Shown here piece by piece: positions 1-8,347 of a stretch of DNA of 59,976 nucleotides. Location: assembly GCA_028684915.1 (NCBI GenBank), contig JAQUEZ010000017.1:1-59976 (forward strand), written 5' to 3'. The notes under the pieces are model-generated. The model did not search any database and was not told the DNA's origin. It saw only the letters and a program-made list of their open reading frames with translations. This stretch comes from Desulfobulbus sp. GTDB lineage: Bacteria > Desulfobacterota > Desulfobulbia > Desulfobulbales > Desulfobulbaceae. The position numbers and the translations under genes are program-made. How positions within the stretch are numbered: position 1 is the stretch's first letter; every line of letters begins with the position of its first letter.

Positions 1-1
1 G

Positions 2-112
2 ATCCATAAGTACCGCAAAGTGAATCAAATCCGGCTTCGGGGCGAGTCGTCTGAGATCATTTCCGACCTGGTCAACGAGAAACTGCAATTTTCAATCGCC
101 TCGAGGTTCTAG
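2..112 (+). CDS. 3' end of an unidentified gene, cut by the window start
   Basis: An open frame runs from the first bases to a TAG at 110-112 and gives 36 residues with no start inside the window. The visible tail is charged and ends in ASRF. I do not recognise the family. The next gene starts about 40 bp downstream on the same strand, so the two may be co-transcribed. Too little is present to assign a function, and it could be a remnant. Confidence 0.4.
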   Translation: MHKYRKVNQIRLRGESSEIISDLVNEKLQFSIASRF

Positions 113-150
113 CCCCCATTAAAAACAGCAAAGACCGAGATGCGTTGTAC

Positions 151-591
151 ATGGAAATCATTAAGCCCTTTGCTCCAACACGCCCTCAACTGGCAAAGAT
201 AATCATCCTTCTTCGTGAACTCGGACCGGAACTTCACCAGACTATTTTTTCCCAAAAAGTCCAACAATCACTTTCCCGGTGTAAAGATAGTCCCCTACCC
301 GTGCCCACTCTTATCAAGGCACTCACCAACAAATCACATCCACCCCAAAGCCCAGGAACACAAGCCCTGAATCAGCGAATTACAGCACTTCGCAAAGCGT
401 ATTTCGGCGAGAAAGCAAGCAAACAGGACTTTAACGCAACGCCTGTCTCAAAGTCAAAAAACGATGAACTAATCATTCAATTCCGACTTAAAAAAGGCCA
501 GGAACAACATGTCCTCTCCCGACTTCAACAAATTTTGCAAGAGGACGGCCTATTTAACGACCCAAGGGCTGGAGAGGATTTTTCTTCTTAA
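151..591 (+). CDS. Hypothetical protein, about 146 residues
   Basis: The frame opens at a TTG at 145, but the ATG at 151 is the likelier start; neither has a strong ribosome site. The product is basic in the middle, rich in Gln, Lys and Ser, with a predicted helical C-terminal part (residues about 105-140) in which hydrophobic residues alternate with charged ones, as in a small coiled-coil or dimerisation segment. No signal peptide, membrane segment or catalytic motif is seen. It follows the cut-off gene closely. I do not recognise a family, and its codon use is less regular than in the housekeeping genes downstream, so it may belong to accessory DNA. Confidence 0.55.
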   Translation: MEIIKPFAPTRPQLAKIIILLRELGPELHQTIFSQKVQQSLSRCKDSPLPVPTLIKALTNKSHPPQSPGTQALNQRITALRKAYFGEKASKQDFNATPVSKSKNDELIIQFRLKKGQEQHVLSRLQQILQEDGLFNDPRAGEDFSS

Positions 592-677
592 AGAGACGGG
601 ATTTTCGCCTGCGAAAAGCACCAATAATACTTGGTAACAGTACGTTTTTTCGCATTTTCACATTTCTCTTTTTTTGG

Positions 678-696
678 GATAAAAATAATTATCATT
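678..696 (+). promoter_or_regulatory. Candidate Fur box, upstream copy
   Basis: The 19 bases beginning GATAAAAATAAT match the classical Fur box GATAATGATAATCATTATC at 14 of 19 positions. It lies just upstream of a possible -35/-10 pair for the small zinc-knuckle gene at 780. A second weaker match lies at 742-760. Seen directly; binding is inferred. Confidence 0.4.
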
Positions 697-705
697 TCTT
701 TTCCC

Positions 706-733
706 TTGTCTTTTCCTCGATAACCCCTAATGT
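706..733 (+). promoter_or_regulatory. Possible sigma-70 promoter for the zinc-knuckle gene
   Basis: TTGTCT at 706-711 and TAATGT at 728-733 are separated by 16 bases. The pair sits between the two Fur-like boxes and about 50 bp before the ATG at 780. The elements are imperfect, so the call is tentative. Confidence 0.35.
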
Positions 734-741
734 AGAGATCA

Positions 742-760
742 GTAAATAATAACCATTACC
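742..760 (+). promoter_or_regulatory. Candidate Fur box, downstream copy
   Basis: These 19 bases match the Fur consensus at 13 positions. They fall just downstream of the proposed -10 element, about where transcription would start, which is a common place for repression. The match alone would be weak; the pairing with 678-696 raises it. Confidence 0.35.
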
Positions 761-779
761 ACATACCAAGGAGCTAAAC

Positions 780-947
780 ATGAGCGAGAATGGAAAGAAG
801 GAAAATTGTCCTACCTGTATGGGGAAGAAGGTGATTGAAGGTGTTTGTGAAACCAGCAGTGAGTGGCAAGGAAAATCTCAAGATGGGCAGATGTGCACTC
901 CGGACCAAAAATGCCCCACCTGTAACGGAAAAGGTTATGTAGATTGA
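780..947 (+). CDS. Small zinc-knuckle protein, 55 residues, DnaJ-type CxxCxGxG motifs
   Basis: ATG at 780 has a good ribosome site, AAGGAG at 768-773, six bases away. The product carries CPTCMGKK near its start and CPTCNGKGYV at its end, with two more cysteines between. The last motif is the CxxCxGxG unit of the DnaJ zinc-binding region, so the peptide probably folds around one zinc ion. There is no signal peptide. A strong terminator follows at 974-1022, and two Fur-like boxes lie upstream, so it looks like a single-gene unit that may respond to iron. The function is unknown. The coding call rests on the ribosome site, the cysteine pattern and the flanking signals. Confidence 0.75.
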   Translation: MSENGKKENCPTCMGKKVIEGVCETSSEWQGKSQDGQMCTPDQKCPTCNGKGYVD

Positions 948-973
948 TCTACTTGCCCTAAGAAAGAGAGCAA

Positions 974-1022
974 AAAACAGGCTTTTATCCTTTCAAACTG
1001 GATAAAAGCCTGTTTTGTTTTC
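974..1022 (+). terminator. Rho-independent terminator after the zinc-knuckle gene
   Basis: A 17-base perfect stem (974-990 with 1000-1016) with a 9-base loop is followed by a T-rich run on the plus strand. The left arm also has A-rich bases, so it may work on both strands and serve gapA, which ends at 1045 on the other strand. Confidence 0.85.
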
Positions 1023-1044
1023 GTTAGTTATTCACGCCAAAGAT

Positions 1045-2049
1045 TTAAACCGGTTTATTCGCCTCCATGTGCAGAACCAAATCCAGCATGCGATTGGAAT
1101 ATCCCCACTCATTATCATACCAGCTCATAATCTTGACCGTTGTCCCCAAAACCTTCGTGCATTGCCCGTCCACGATTGAAGAATGGGAATCTCCCTGGAA
1201 GTCGACAGAGACAAGTGGCTCATCGGTATAACCGAGGAAACGATTCGCGGCAGATGCCAAGGCCTTATTCACCTCGGAAACTGTTGTTTCCCGCTCCACT
1301 TCGATAACCACATCCACCAATGAGACATCCGGTGTGGGAACCCGAACAGCAAGTCCTTCGAATTTATTTTTCAACTCAGGGATGACTAATGCGACAGCCG
1401 CGGCAGCACCGGTTTTCGTCGGAACCATCGAGAGCGCAGCAGCACGTGCCCGCCGAAGGTCAGAGTGGGGAAAGTCCAGCAAACGCTGATCACCGGTGTA
1501 TGCATGGATCGTGGTCATCAACCCCCGTTTTATGCCAAAATTATCGAGAATTACCTGGGCCACTGGGGCCAGACAGTTCGTGGTGCAGGAAGCATTGGAA
1601 ACGATATGGTGGGTTATGGGATCATACTCATCTTCATTGACTCCCATGACGATGGTTTTGACTCCTCCTTTAGCAGGTGCGGAAATGATCACTTTGGAAG
1701 CCCCTGCATCGATATGGGCTTTGGCTGATTCCATATCAACAAAATGGCCGCTGCATTCAAGCACATAATCTGCCCCTAAATCACCCCATGGTATTTCATT
1801 GGGGTTGCGGTGGCTCGAAAGCGGAATAGCCTTCCCATCAACAACAATAGAATTCTCTGTACTGGTAATTTCCTGATCCGCTCGCCCCATAACTGAATCA
1901 TACTTCATCAGATGAGCGAGGGTTTTAGCATCCGTCAAATCATTAATACCGACAATCTCAATATCGGCAAACAGAGGGTCCTTGCCCAAGGCCCGAAAAA
2001 TATTTCTGCCAATTCTACCCAAACCGTTAATTCCCACTTTAATGGTCAT
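1045..2049 (-). CDS. gapA: Glyceraldehyde-3-phosphate dehydrogenase
   Basis: This cytoplasmic enzyme of glycolysis and gluconeogenesis converts glyceraldehyde 3-phosphate, NAD and phosphate to 1,3-bisphosphoglycerate. The 334 residues have the family's usual length. Seen are the nucleotide-binding GINGLGRIGR at 6-15, the catalytic Cys155 in SNASCTTNC, and the base His182 in TIHAYTGDQ. Asp37 after the second beta strand suggests NAD rather than NADP. The ATG at 2049 has an AAGGAG ribosome site. It follows glgA and aroK on the same strand, but a MITE-like element (2111-2274) fills most of the gap to glgA, so its own promoter may lie in that element or in the 60 bp after it. Confidence 0.97.
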   Translation of the reverse strand: MTIKVGINGLGRIGRNIFRALGKDPLFADIEIVGINDLTDAKTLAHLMKYDSVMGRADQEITSTENSIVVDGKAIPLSSHRNPNEIPWGDLGADYVLECSGHFVDMESAKAHIDAGASKVIISAPAKGGVKTIVMGVNEDEYDPITHHIVSNASCTTNCLAPVAQVILDNFGIKRGLMTTIHAYTGDQRLLDFPHSDLRRARAAALSMVPTKTGAAAAVALVIPELKNKFEGLAVRVPTPDVSLVDVVIEVERETTVSEVNKALASAANRFLGYTDEPLVSVDFQGDSHSSIVDGQCTKVLGTTVKIMSWYDNEWGYSNRMLDLVLHMEANKPV

Positions 2050-2110
2050 GATGTGTCACTCCTTATAGAGGTTTTTTTTTAGTTGTCTGTGAACTTCTCA
2101 TGCCAATCAT

Positions 2111-2274
2111 GATGACGTCGTGAAAATTTCGATCCACTGCGTCGCAGCGTGTTTCCTGACGCTCGCCATACCTTATGCCTACCTTCGAGCCGGTAAAAAA
2201 CCAGCTATTCCTTGTGTATCTGAATTTTCACCTAGCTCTCTCTTGGAGTGTGATGGATTTTAAATAAGTCCATC
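2111..2274. mobile_element. MITE-like element, copy 1 (about 164 bp, diverged)
   Basis: This begins GATGACGTCGTGAAAA and ends with the hairpin-forming GATGG...CCATC tail of the family. It also keeps the internal CTGCGTCGCAGCG block. It is the most diverged full-length copy, and I see no direct repeat at its edges, so it is probably the oldest. It lies between glgA and gapA. Its right end overlaps the glgA stop codon: the TGA at 2275-2273 uses two bases of the element. Confidence 0.75.
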
Positions 2275-3925
2275 ACTTGTGCAATGTAATCATTCTACGC
2301 GCTTGTTGGTACAGGGCTAGATACGATTCCATGACTTGTTTCCAGGTGTACTTTGCGTGGATTTCGCGGACGGCAGCCTGCTGCAGTCGAAGCCATTTTT
2401 CGGGTTCCTCACGGTACAGCGTCATTGCCCGAACAAGGGTTTTCGTCAACGCCACCGCCTTGTCATCCTCATATGCAAATCCAGTTTTCCCATCAATGAC
2501 CTTGATCAAGCCGCCGACGTGGTGGACGACCGGTAAATTACCAAGTAACTGCGCCATATAATCGGTCAATCCACAGGGCTCGTACCTGGAAGGGATGAGA
2601 AACAGATCCCCAGCGGCGTAGATGGAGTTGGCCAATACGGGGTCAAATCCCTTTAAAAAACAAACCCTCTCATAGCCTTGTTGCGCCAATTGTTTCAACT
2701 GGTCTTCATAGACTGCTGCCCCTGAACCAAAAACCAAAAACCGACATGTCGCATCGGTTGCCAACAGATGTGAAATTGATTCAATTAAGATATCCACTCC
2801 CTTTTGGGAGGTCAATCGGCCGATAAAGGTACAAAGTGGTTCGTGAGGACGAAATGAAACAACGCCGAATTGTTCGACATTTTGCAATGGCGGCCCGTCA
2901 CTTAACTGGCGAAGCAACTCTTCCTTGCAGCGCATCTTTCCTGCAAGCTTCCCTTGGAGTACGTCGAAGCCAGCGACAAGATGCAACTGTTTTGGATGGG
3001 ATGGGTCAAATACCAGAGGATCTATGCCGTTGGTAATTCCTGCAAGTGTGACCCCTTGCCCCAAAAGAGCATGGCCCAGCCAGCCGGTCCGGGCATCTTC
3101 AGGCGTTTGCTGGAGTTCCCGGGCATAGTTTTCGCTGACCGTGTTCAGGGTAGCGTAGGTTGCCGCTGCAATAAACGGATCAAAACTACCGGCCAGTAAA
3201 GAGCTATTGATGACCCGCATTGGCAAACCGGTGACCGCCTGGGCAAAAGGGAGATCTGCAACTTCCTGATGATACCCTACGCCGGCGTTATGTATGGTTA
3301 CGACTGCACCTGTATGGCGGAAATAAGGCCGATAGCCACTATTTTCCCGCATCATTGGCGGTAAGGTGGCAGCATGCCCATCTTGACAATGAATAACTTC
3401 AGGATGAACTTTGAGGAGAATTATCGCATCGAGTGCGGCTTTTTGCAGCAGAATATTCATGGCAAAATAATCAAAGTGCCCCTCACCCTTTCGCTGCCAC
3501 GATTGCTTTTGTTCTTCAGCCTCGGTGTAGGTATACACACCTTGTTTTTCGGCAAATCTCTCCGCTTCAACCAAGTAAACAGTGACACCATCGATTATCG
3601 CTTGCCAGAGTACAACGCTCTCGCGCCGCTCCTGATAAGGATAGTTCATATCCACCAAGTACCCATTGTCATATTGGATACCGTGAATTTCCCCGGACCA
3701 GTCACCCACCGGCGCAAGCGTAAACCCTAAGGCCCCGGGCTCCATAAATCCATAGCGGGGCATGATGACAGTTACCGCTATTCCTCGAGTGCCAACCAGT
3801 GCCTCGGCCAGCTGCCGGGAGACATCTTTCACACCACCAGCCCCAGCCAATCCAGCATATTCACGGGTTACGATCCATACCGATGCAATCGGCCGTTCCT
3901 GGGTCTGCTTTTTGCTTTCCTTCAT
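2273..3925 (-). CDS. glgA: Glycogen/starch synthase-like glycosyltransferase (GT5 family)
   Basis: The 550-residue protein has the GT-B fold layout of bacterial glycogen synthases, which extend alpha-1,4-glucan from a nucleotide sugar in the cytoplasm. The C-terminal domain is clear: FIGRLTSQKG at 367 and PSRYEPCGLTDYM at 445-457, the conserved acceptor/donor loop. The N-terminal donor loop, usually KTGGLADV, reads GAGGVKDV at 28-35, so the lysine that contacts ADP-glucose is missing. The exact sugar donor is therefore open, and a GT5-like enzyme with another role is possible. The C-terminus ends exactly at a MITE-like element that forms the stop codon. It sits between aroK and gapA on the same strand. 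Confidence 0.85.
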   Translation of the reverse strand: MKESKKQTQERPIASVWIVTREYAGLAGAGGVKDVSRQLAEALVGTRGIAVTVIMPRYGFMEPGALGFTLAPVGDWSGEIHGIQYDNGYLVDMNYPYQERRESVVLWQAIIDGVTVYLVEAERFAEKQGVYTYTEAEEQKQSWQRKGEGHFDYFAMNILLQKAALDAIILLKVHPEVIHCQDGHAATLPPMMRENSGYRPYFRHTGAVVTIHNAGVGYHQEVADLPFAQAVTGLPMRVINSSLLAGSFDPFIAAATYATLNTVSENYARELQQTPEDARTGWLGHALLGQGVTLAGITNGIDPLVFDPSHPKQLHLVAGFDVLQGKLAGKMRCKEELLRQLSDGPPLQNVEQFGVVSFRPHEPLCTFIGRLTSQKGVDILIESISHLLATDATCRFLVFGSGAAVYEDQLKQLAQQGYERVCFLKGFDPVLANSIYAAGDLFLIPSRYEPCGLTDYMAQLLGNLPVVHHVGGLIKVIDGKTGFAYEDDKAVALTKTLVRAMTLYREEPEKWLRLQQAAVREIHAKYTWKQVMESYLALYQQARRMITLHK

Positions 3926-3982
3926 GTTTTTAATCCAATTCCGAAGCGATCCCTAGTTTACTCAAGTCGCCCCCCGTTCCTT

Positions 3983-4155
3983 TTCATTGATGGCGTCGTA
4001 AAAACTTCGATCTCCTGCGTCGCAGCGTTTTACCGGGCGCTCGACATACCTGAGGTATGCCTTCGCGCGGAAAAAAACACTACTCCTTGCATATCTGTGT
4101 TTTTACTTAGCCATCTCTTAGAGTGTGATGGACTTTTTACGAGTCCATCTTCATT
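3983..4155. mobile_element. MITE-like element, copy 2 (161 bp, with target-site duplication)
   Basis: The element proper is 3989-4149 and is flanked on both sides by the direct repeat TTCATT (3983-3988 and 4150-4155). Its left end is GATGGCGTCGTAAAAA and its right end, read on the other strand, is GATGGACTCGTAAAAA, 14 of 16 identical: terminal inverted repeats. Inside are CTGCGTCGCAGCG and the small hairpin CATACC-TGA-GGTATG. The right end folds as ATGGACT-TTTTACG-AGTCCAT. There is no coding capacity. It supplies the last residues and stop of aroK. Confidence 0.88.
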
Positions 4156-4691
4156 AGCAGTATGATAGTCTCTTGAAGCGAAGCGGCAAGTTCTTCAGGT
4201 GTATTGCTCCCGGTGTCCAACCGCAGGTCGGAACCGGCCGAATACAGAGGATTTCGCCGTTGAAGGATTTGAGCTGTTTCGTCCTCGACAGATGCATTAT
4301 CCGGTGACAAATCGGGGCGCTGGTGAACGGATACCGGGTCGGATGAAATACGTTTTTTGATTGTTGCCACATCAGCATCAAGCCAAACGACAAAACTCCT
4401 CCTGCGTAAATCCTGCCATTGGGCTTGGTGCTCAATCGCACCGCCGCCGGTGGCAATGATCATATTGGACGCAGCGCACAACGATTCGAGTAGCTTGGCC
4501 TCTGCTTTGCGGAAATGAGGCCAACCATACTGGGCAACAATCTCAGCAACGGAGGCGCCAAGTTGGCGGCATATTTCCGTATCTGTATCGATAAATCCAT
4601 ACCCAAGCCTTCGGGCGATACTCCTGCCGACAGTGGTTTTTCCAGTGGCTCGAAATCCCGTAAGGACAATATTGCACAGTTTATTCTTCAT
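4137..4691 (-). CDS. aroK: Shikimate kinase
   Basis: It phosphorylates shikimate with ATP in the common aromatic pathway. The 184 residues show the P-loop GFRATGKT at 12-19, the Asp pair in FIDTD at 33-37, an Arg/Glu pair near 61-64 for shikimate, and the GGG turn at 82-84. I chose the ATG at 4691, which has AGGTG upstream, over a GTG two codons earlier. The 3' end is odd: the final residues (K)-M-D-S and the TAA come from the terminal repeat of a MITE-like element inserted at this spot, so the original C-terminus was replaced. It diverges from cbpA. Confidence 0.93.
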   Translation of the reverse strand: MKNKLCNIVLTGFRATGKTTVGRSIARRLGYGFIDTDTEICRQLGASVAEIVAQYGWPHFRKAEAKLLESLCAASNMIIATGGGAIEHQAQWQDLRRRSFVVWLDADVATIKKRISSDPVSVHQRPDLSPDNASVEDETAQILQRRNPLYSAGSDLRLDTGSNTPEELAASLQETIILLMKMDS

Positions 4692-4831
4692 ACACACCTA
4701 ATAAAGAGCATAAAAGATAGGCCCTACCCAGTACAAGGGGAAAGCAGGCATCTTTCTTTTTTTCTTTTCTTTTTAATGGGCTATTCTTATTTTTAAACAA
4801 AACTTCATGTTCACCGAAACCGGGGAGCACC

Positions 4832-5776
4832 ATGGAATATAAAGATTATTATAAAATATTGGGAGTCGAACGTAATGCCTCCCAGGATCAAATTAAGCAG
4901 GGCTACCGTAAAATGGCTCGTAAATTTCATCCCGATGTCAACAAAGATGTTAATGCTGAACGCCATTTCAAGGACATCGGCGAAGCCTACGAAGTTCTTA
5001 AAGACCCCGAAAAAAGAGCTGCTTACGATCAATTCGGCGCCAATTGGCGAGAAGGACAGAAGGTTGAACCGCCGCCGAATTGGGATGCGGGCTTTGAATT
5101 CCGCGGTGCCGGATACACGGGCGCAGATTCCTCACAATTCAGCGATTTTTTTGAATCTTTATTTGGGAAAGAGCGTGGCCCAGGTCAGCGGCAGCAAGCC
5201 TTTAAGATGCAGGGAGAGGACCAACACGCTAAAATTCTGATTTCTCTTGGCGATGCGTATCGGGGAGCACAGAAAACCATTACCCTCCATCGTCCGTCCA
5301 TGGATCAGCAGGGCCAGGTACACATGCAACCCCATACCTTGAACCTGAAAATACCCCAAGGTGTTATCGAAGGGCAACGTATTCGCCTGGAAGGCCAAGG
5401 GCTCCCCGGATATGGCGGCGCCCCTGCAGGCGACTTGTTTTTAGAAATAGCGTTTGAGGATGATCGGCTTTTCCACGCTGAAAAGCGAGATATATATCTC
5501 ACCCTGCCAATAACCCCCTGGGAGGCCGCTCTGGGTGCAGCCCTGACTGTCCCTACTCTGGGAGGAAATGTGCAACTTAAAATCCCTGCGGGTTCTCAGG
5601 GGGGGAAGAAACTTCGTCTCAAGGGAAAAGGTTTATGCGCCGGTAAGCAAACAGGTGACCAGATCATCATCCTGCGCATCGTTGTTCCCGAACCCACCAC
5701 CAAGGAGCAACGTGAACTGTATACGGAAATGGCTAAAAAGATGCCGACTAACCCTCGATCAGCGCTAGGGGTTTGA
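4832..5776 (+). CDS. cbpA: CbpA-type DnaJ co-chaperone
   Basis: It stimulates the ATPase of DnaK and binds unfolded clients; CbpA proteins also bind DNA. The J domain at residues 4-70 has the essential HPD at 33-35, then a Gly/Phe-rich linker (about 90-120) and two C-terminal beta-rich client-binding domains, with no zinc finger between them. That layout and the 314-residue length are those of CbpA rather than DnaJ. The start ATG has GGGGAG eight bases upstream. The cbpM gene begins right after the stop, which supports the CbpA call. Confidence 0.93.
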   Translation: MEYKDYYKILGVERNASQDQIKQGYRKMARKFHPDVNKDVNAERHFKDIGEAYEVLKDPEKRAAYDQFGANWREGQKVEPPPNWDAGFEFRGAGYTGADSSQFSDFFESLFGKERGPGQRQQAFKMQGEDQHAKILISLGDAYRGAQKTITLHRPSMDQQGQVHMQPHTLNLKIPQGVIEGQRIRLEGQGLPGYGGAPAGDLFLEIAFEDDRLFHAEKRDIYLTLPITPWEAALGAALTVPTLGGNVQLKIPAGSQGGKKLRLKGKGLCAGKQTGDQIIILRIVVPEPTTKEQRELYTEMAKKMPTNPRSALGV

Positions 5777-5777
5777 A

Positions 5778-6083
5778 ATGAAGGAACCAATCACATGCAT
5801 CACAGGCATTGTTTTCAACGAAGAAACCCGCTGTTCACTGGCGGATCTTTGCCGACTTTGTAATGTCAGCGCCGAGCTGATAGAAACCATGATCGATGAA
5901 GGCATCGTAACTCCCGAGGGCCCTTCACCCAGGGAATGGCAATTTACCTTTGTTGCAATCAAACGCGTTCAGACCGTGATTAGGCTGCAGCAAGATTTAC
6001 GGGTCAATCTCCCTGGCTGCGCATTGGCACTTGATCTGCTCGATGAGATCGAGGCATTGCGCCAGCGTACCCGGCGTCGCTGA
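5778..6083 (+). CDS. cbpM: CbpM-like chaperone modulator
   Basis: The 101-residue protein has the MerR-like helix-turn-helix look of CbpM (SLADLCRLCNVSAELIETMIDEGIV at about 21-45, not quoted further) and a helical C-terminus. CbpM binds the J domain of CbpA and blocks its activity. It starts one base after the cbpA stop, so the two are translationally linked, as in other bacteria. Its identity rests on size, fold pattern and position, since this family varies in sequence. Confidence 0.85.
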   Translation: MKEPITCITGIVFNEETRCSLADLCRLCNVSAELIETMIDEGIVTPEGPSPREWQFTFVAIKRVQTVIRLQQDLRVNLPGCALALDLLDEIEALRQRTRRR

Positions 6084-6098
6084 TTTTAGGTTCTGATC

Positions 6099-7463
6099 TT
6101 GTATATTCCTGCGTCGTTACCCCCGCCGTTTAATCAAATCGACCTGATCTCCTTCGGCCTTGGGGCTAGCGGCTGCGTGCTCTTGGCGATCGTGGTGCTG
6201 CTTCTTGTGCAAAACAAGGTGCAGCGTAGACAGCTCACCCTTTCTTTGCGCCTGGAACGATTCCAGGATGAAGCCCGAGCCCTTGATACCGAGTTGATGG
6301 AGGTACGTCGAGAATACGATCTGCTGATCCGCGAATGCAGGCAACTCGAAACCGAAAACGCCTCCCTGCAAACCGCCTATCGCTCATTGCAGCAACAACT
6401 GCAAGAGCGAGAGATCCTTTTGGAGGAAACCCGCAATCAGATTAAACGGGATTTCCAAATTCTAGCCAGCCAGGTCTTTAGTGAAAAGGGGGCGTCGCTG
6501 AACCAGCAGAACACAACCACCCTCAACCATCTCCTTCGCCCATTCCAGGAGCAACTCCAAGAGTTTAAGAAAAAGGTAGAGGATATTTACGATCATGACT
6601 CCCGCGACCGAGTCTCCATGACCAAAGAAATACAGCATCTCAAGGAGTTGAATCAACAGATCAGCAGCGACGCAGCCAATCTGACCCAGGCCTTACGTGG
6701 GAGCAACAAACTCCAGGGACAATGGGGCGAAATGATTCTTTCCCGCCTGCTGGAAAATTCCGGCCTCCGCAACGGCAAAGAATACCAGGTCCAGGTGCAC
6801 CACATCAGTCAGGATGGTTCCGCCTTGAAACCGGATGTCCTTGTTTTTCTCCCGGATAAACGAACTGTCATCATTGATGCCAAAGTTTCGCTCAAGGCGT
6901 TCCAGGATGCCCACAATACCCAAGATGAAACGGAAAAGGCCACCTACATCAAGCAGCACATTGATTCGGTAAAAAAGCAAGTCAGCCTGCTCGCTGGCAA
7001 ACAGTACCAGCAACTCAGTGATGTTGGCTCATTGGATTTTGTACTCCTGTTCATTCCCATCGAAGGCGCTTTTCAATTGGCGGTGGAACAGGAACCTGAA
7101 ATTCTTGTAGCCTCAATGCAAAAAAAAGTTATCCTCGCAAGCCCTTCCACCTTGCTCGCCATCCTCCGGACGATTCACCATCTTTGGCGCCTGGACGAAC
7201 AAAACCGCAACAGTTTAGTGATTGCCAAACATGCGGGGAATCTTTATGATAAATTTGTTGGATTTGCTGAAGCCTTTGAGGAGATAGGCTTTCGTCTCAA
7301 TCAAACCCAACAGTCCTGGCACACTGCACGAAACCGCCTTACCACGGGTCAGGGCAACCTCGTCGCCAGAGCTGAAGCACTCAAACACCTGGGAGTACAG
7401 GCTTCAAAAGAGCTGCCGGCCTCCCTTACGCACACATCTTCTGTATCAGGAGAACTATCATGA
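6099..7463 (+). CDS. rmuC: RmuC-family DNA recombination protein
   Basis: RmuC limits inversions at short inverted repeats and has a nuclease-like core. The 454-residue product has one N-terminal membrane span (about 16-38), a long coiled coil (about 45-190) and the conserved RmuC domain (about 200-410) containing QWGEMILSRLLE, the PDVLVFLPDKRTVIIDAKVS nuclease-like stretch, and DFVLLFIPIEGAF. The start used is TTG at 6099; no better start lies before the membrane segment. It overlaps the next gene by four bases and follows cbpM by 15 bp, so all are probably one transcript. Confidence 0.92.
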   Translation: MYIPASLPPPFNQIDLISFGLGASGCVLLAIVVLLLVQNKVQRRQLTLSLRLERFQDEARALDTELMEVRREYDLLIRECRQLETENASLQTAYRSLQQQLQEREILLEETRNQIKRDFQILASQVFSEKGASLNQQNTTTLNHLLRPFQEQLQEFKKKVEDIYDHDSRDRVSMTKEIQHLKELNQQISSDAANLTQALRGSNKLQGQWGEMILSRLLENSGLRNGKEYQVQVHHISQDGSALKPDVLVFLPDKRTVIIDAKVSLKAFQDAHNTQDETEKATYIKQHIDSVKKQVSLLAGKQYQQLSDVGSLDFVLLFIPIEGAFQLAVEQEPEILVASMQKKVILASPSTLLAILRTIHHLWRLDEQNRNSLVIAKHAGNLYDKFVGFAEAFEEIGFRLNQTQQSWHTARNRLTTGQGNLVARAEALKHLGVQASKELPASLTHTSSVSGELS

Positions 7464-7900
7464 AATATCTGAGTATCGTTATTGCCCTCGTCTTTATGCT
7501 TTCCCTTTCCTCCTGTGCCACCAAAGGACAAAGCGGCGCACTTGGCGGGGCTGCAGCAGGTGCTCTTATCGGCCAAGCCATTGGCCATAACACCGGTGCA
7601 ACCCTTATCGGCGCTGCGGTCGGTGGCATGCTGGGCTACATCGTCGGCAACGAAATGGATAAGTACGATCGGGAACAACTCAATCACACCTATGAACGAG
7701 GCGTGTCCAATCAGCATTCATCCTGGGTAAACCCTGACAATGGCAACCAGTACACGGTAACCCCGCAACCTGCGTATCAAAATCCCAACACCCATAGAGT
7801 CTGTCGCCGTGCTGAAATCGAGGCGGTTATCGATGGTAAACCGCAAAGGACCTACAGCACCGCCTGCCGCGATGAATACGGTTCCTGGCAGCTTCAATAA
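7460..7900 (+). CDS. Glycine-zipper outer-membrane lipoprotein (17-kDa antigen type)
   Basis: The 146 residues begin with a lipoprotein signal: a hydrophobic stretch then LSSC, with Cys19 as the expected lipidated residue. Residues about 26-67 are a glycine zipper rich in GxxxG and GAxxG, which packs helices in membranes. The tail (about 100-146) is the conserved soluble domain of the 17-kDa surface antigen group, with two cysteines. These lipoproteins sit in the outer membrane; their exact job is unknown. Its ATG overlaps the rmuC stop (ATGA). Confidence 0.85.
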   Translation: MKYLSIVIALVFMLSLSSCATKGQSGALGGAAAGALIGQAIGHNTGATLIGAAVGGMLGYIVGNEMDKYDREQLNHTYERGVSNQHSSWVNPDNGNQYTVTPQPAYQNPNTHRVCRRAEIEAVIDGKPQRTYSTACRDEYGSWQLQ

Positions 7901-7916
7901 GGGTTGAAAGAGTCGT

Positions 7917-8318
7917 ATGCCCCAAGGAGATTTCACCATTTCCAGCCACCAGAGGCTGGAGATGGTAAACATCACTGATCGTTTACAAAAAGTTGTCATT
8001 GATCATGGCATCGACGAGGGGATACTGTACGTTTACAATCCCCATACCACCGCAGGACTGTTGATTAATGAAGGGGCCGATCCGGATGTTCAGCGCGATC
8101 TCCTCGGCGCACTCAGCCGAATCGTCCCCTCCGATTACCCCTACCAACATGCGGAAGGTAATTCTCCGGCACATTTACTGACCGCCCTGACCAGGTCGTC
8201 CGTAAACCTTTTCATCCACCAAGGCCATCTGCAACTAGGTACTTGGCAACGTGTTTTCTTCACCGAGTTTGATGGCCCCCGCACCCGCAAAGTGTGGTGG
8301 AAAATATTTGCCGGTTAA
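7917..8318 (+). CDS. yjbQ: YjbQ/UPF0047 family protein
   Basis: The 133-residue protein matches the whole UPF0047 family: the PHTTAGLLINEGADPD stretch near 45-60, then the HAEGNSPAHL block and a C-terminal Q-L-GTWQ-V-F-EFDGPR. Some members can make thiamine phosphate in vivo, but their main role is not settled. It has the usual family length. It follows the lipoprotein by 16 bp in the same run. Confidence 0.92.
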   Translation: MPQGDFTISSHQRLEMVNITDRLQKVVIDHGIDEGILYVYNPHTTAGLLINEGADPDVQRDLLGALSRIVPSDYPYQHAEGNSPAHLLTALTRSSVNLFIHQGHLQLGTWQRVFFTEFDGPRTRKVWWKIFAG

Positions 8319-8347
8319 CCCCTTCTTTTTTTTAGCAGGTATTCAAT

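Noticed and set aside
1..600. Frameshift joining the cut-off gene at the start and the 146-residue gene
   Set aside because: The two frames are separated by a stop and about 38 bases, and no shared domain shows they were once one gene.
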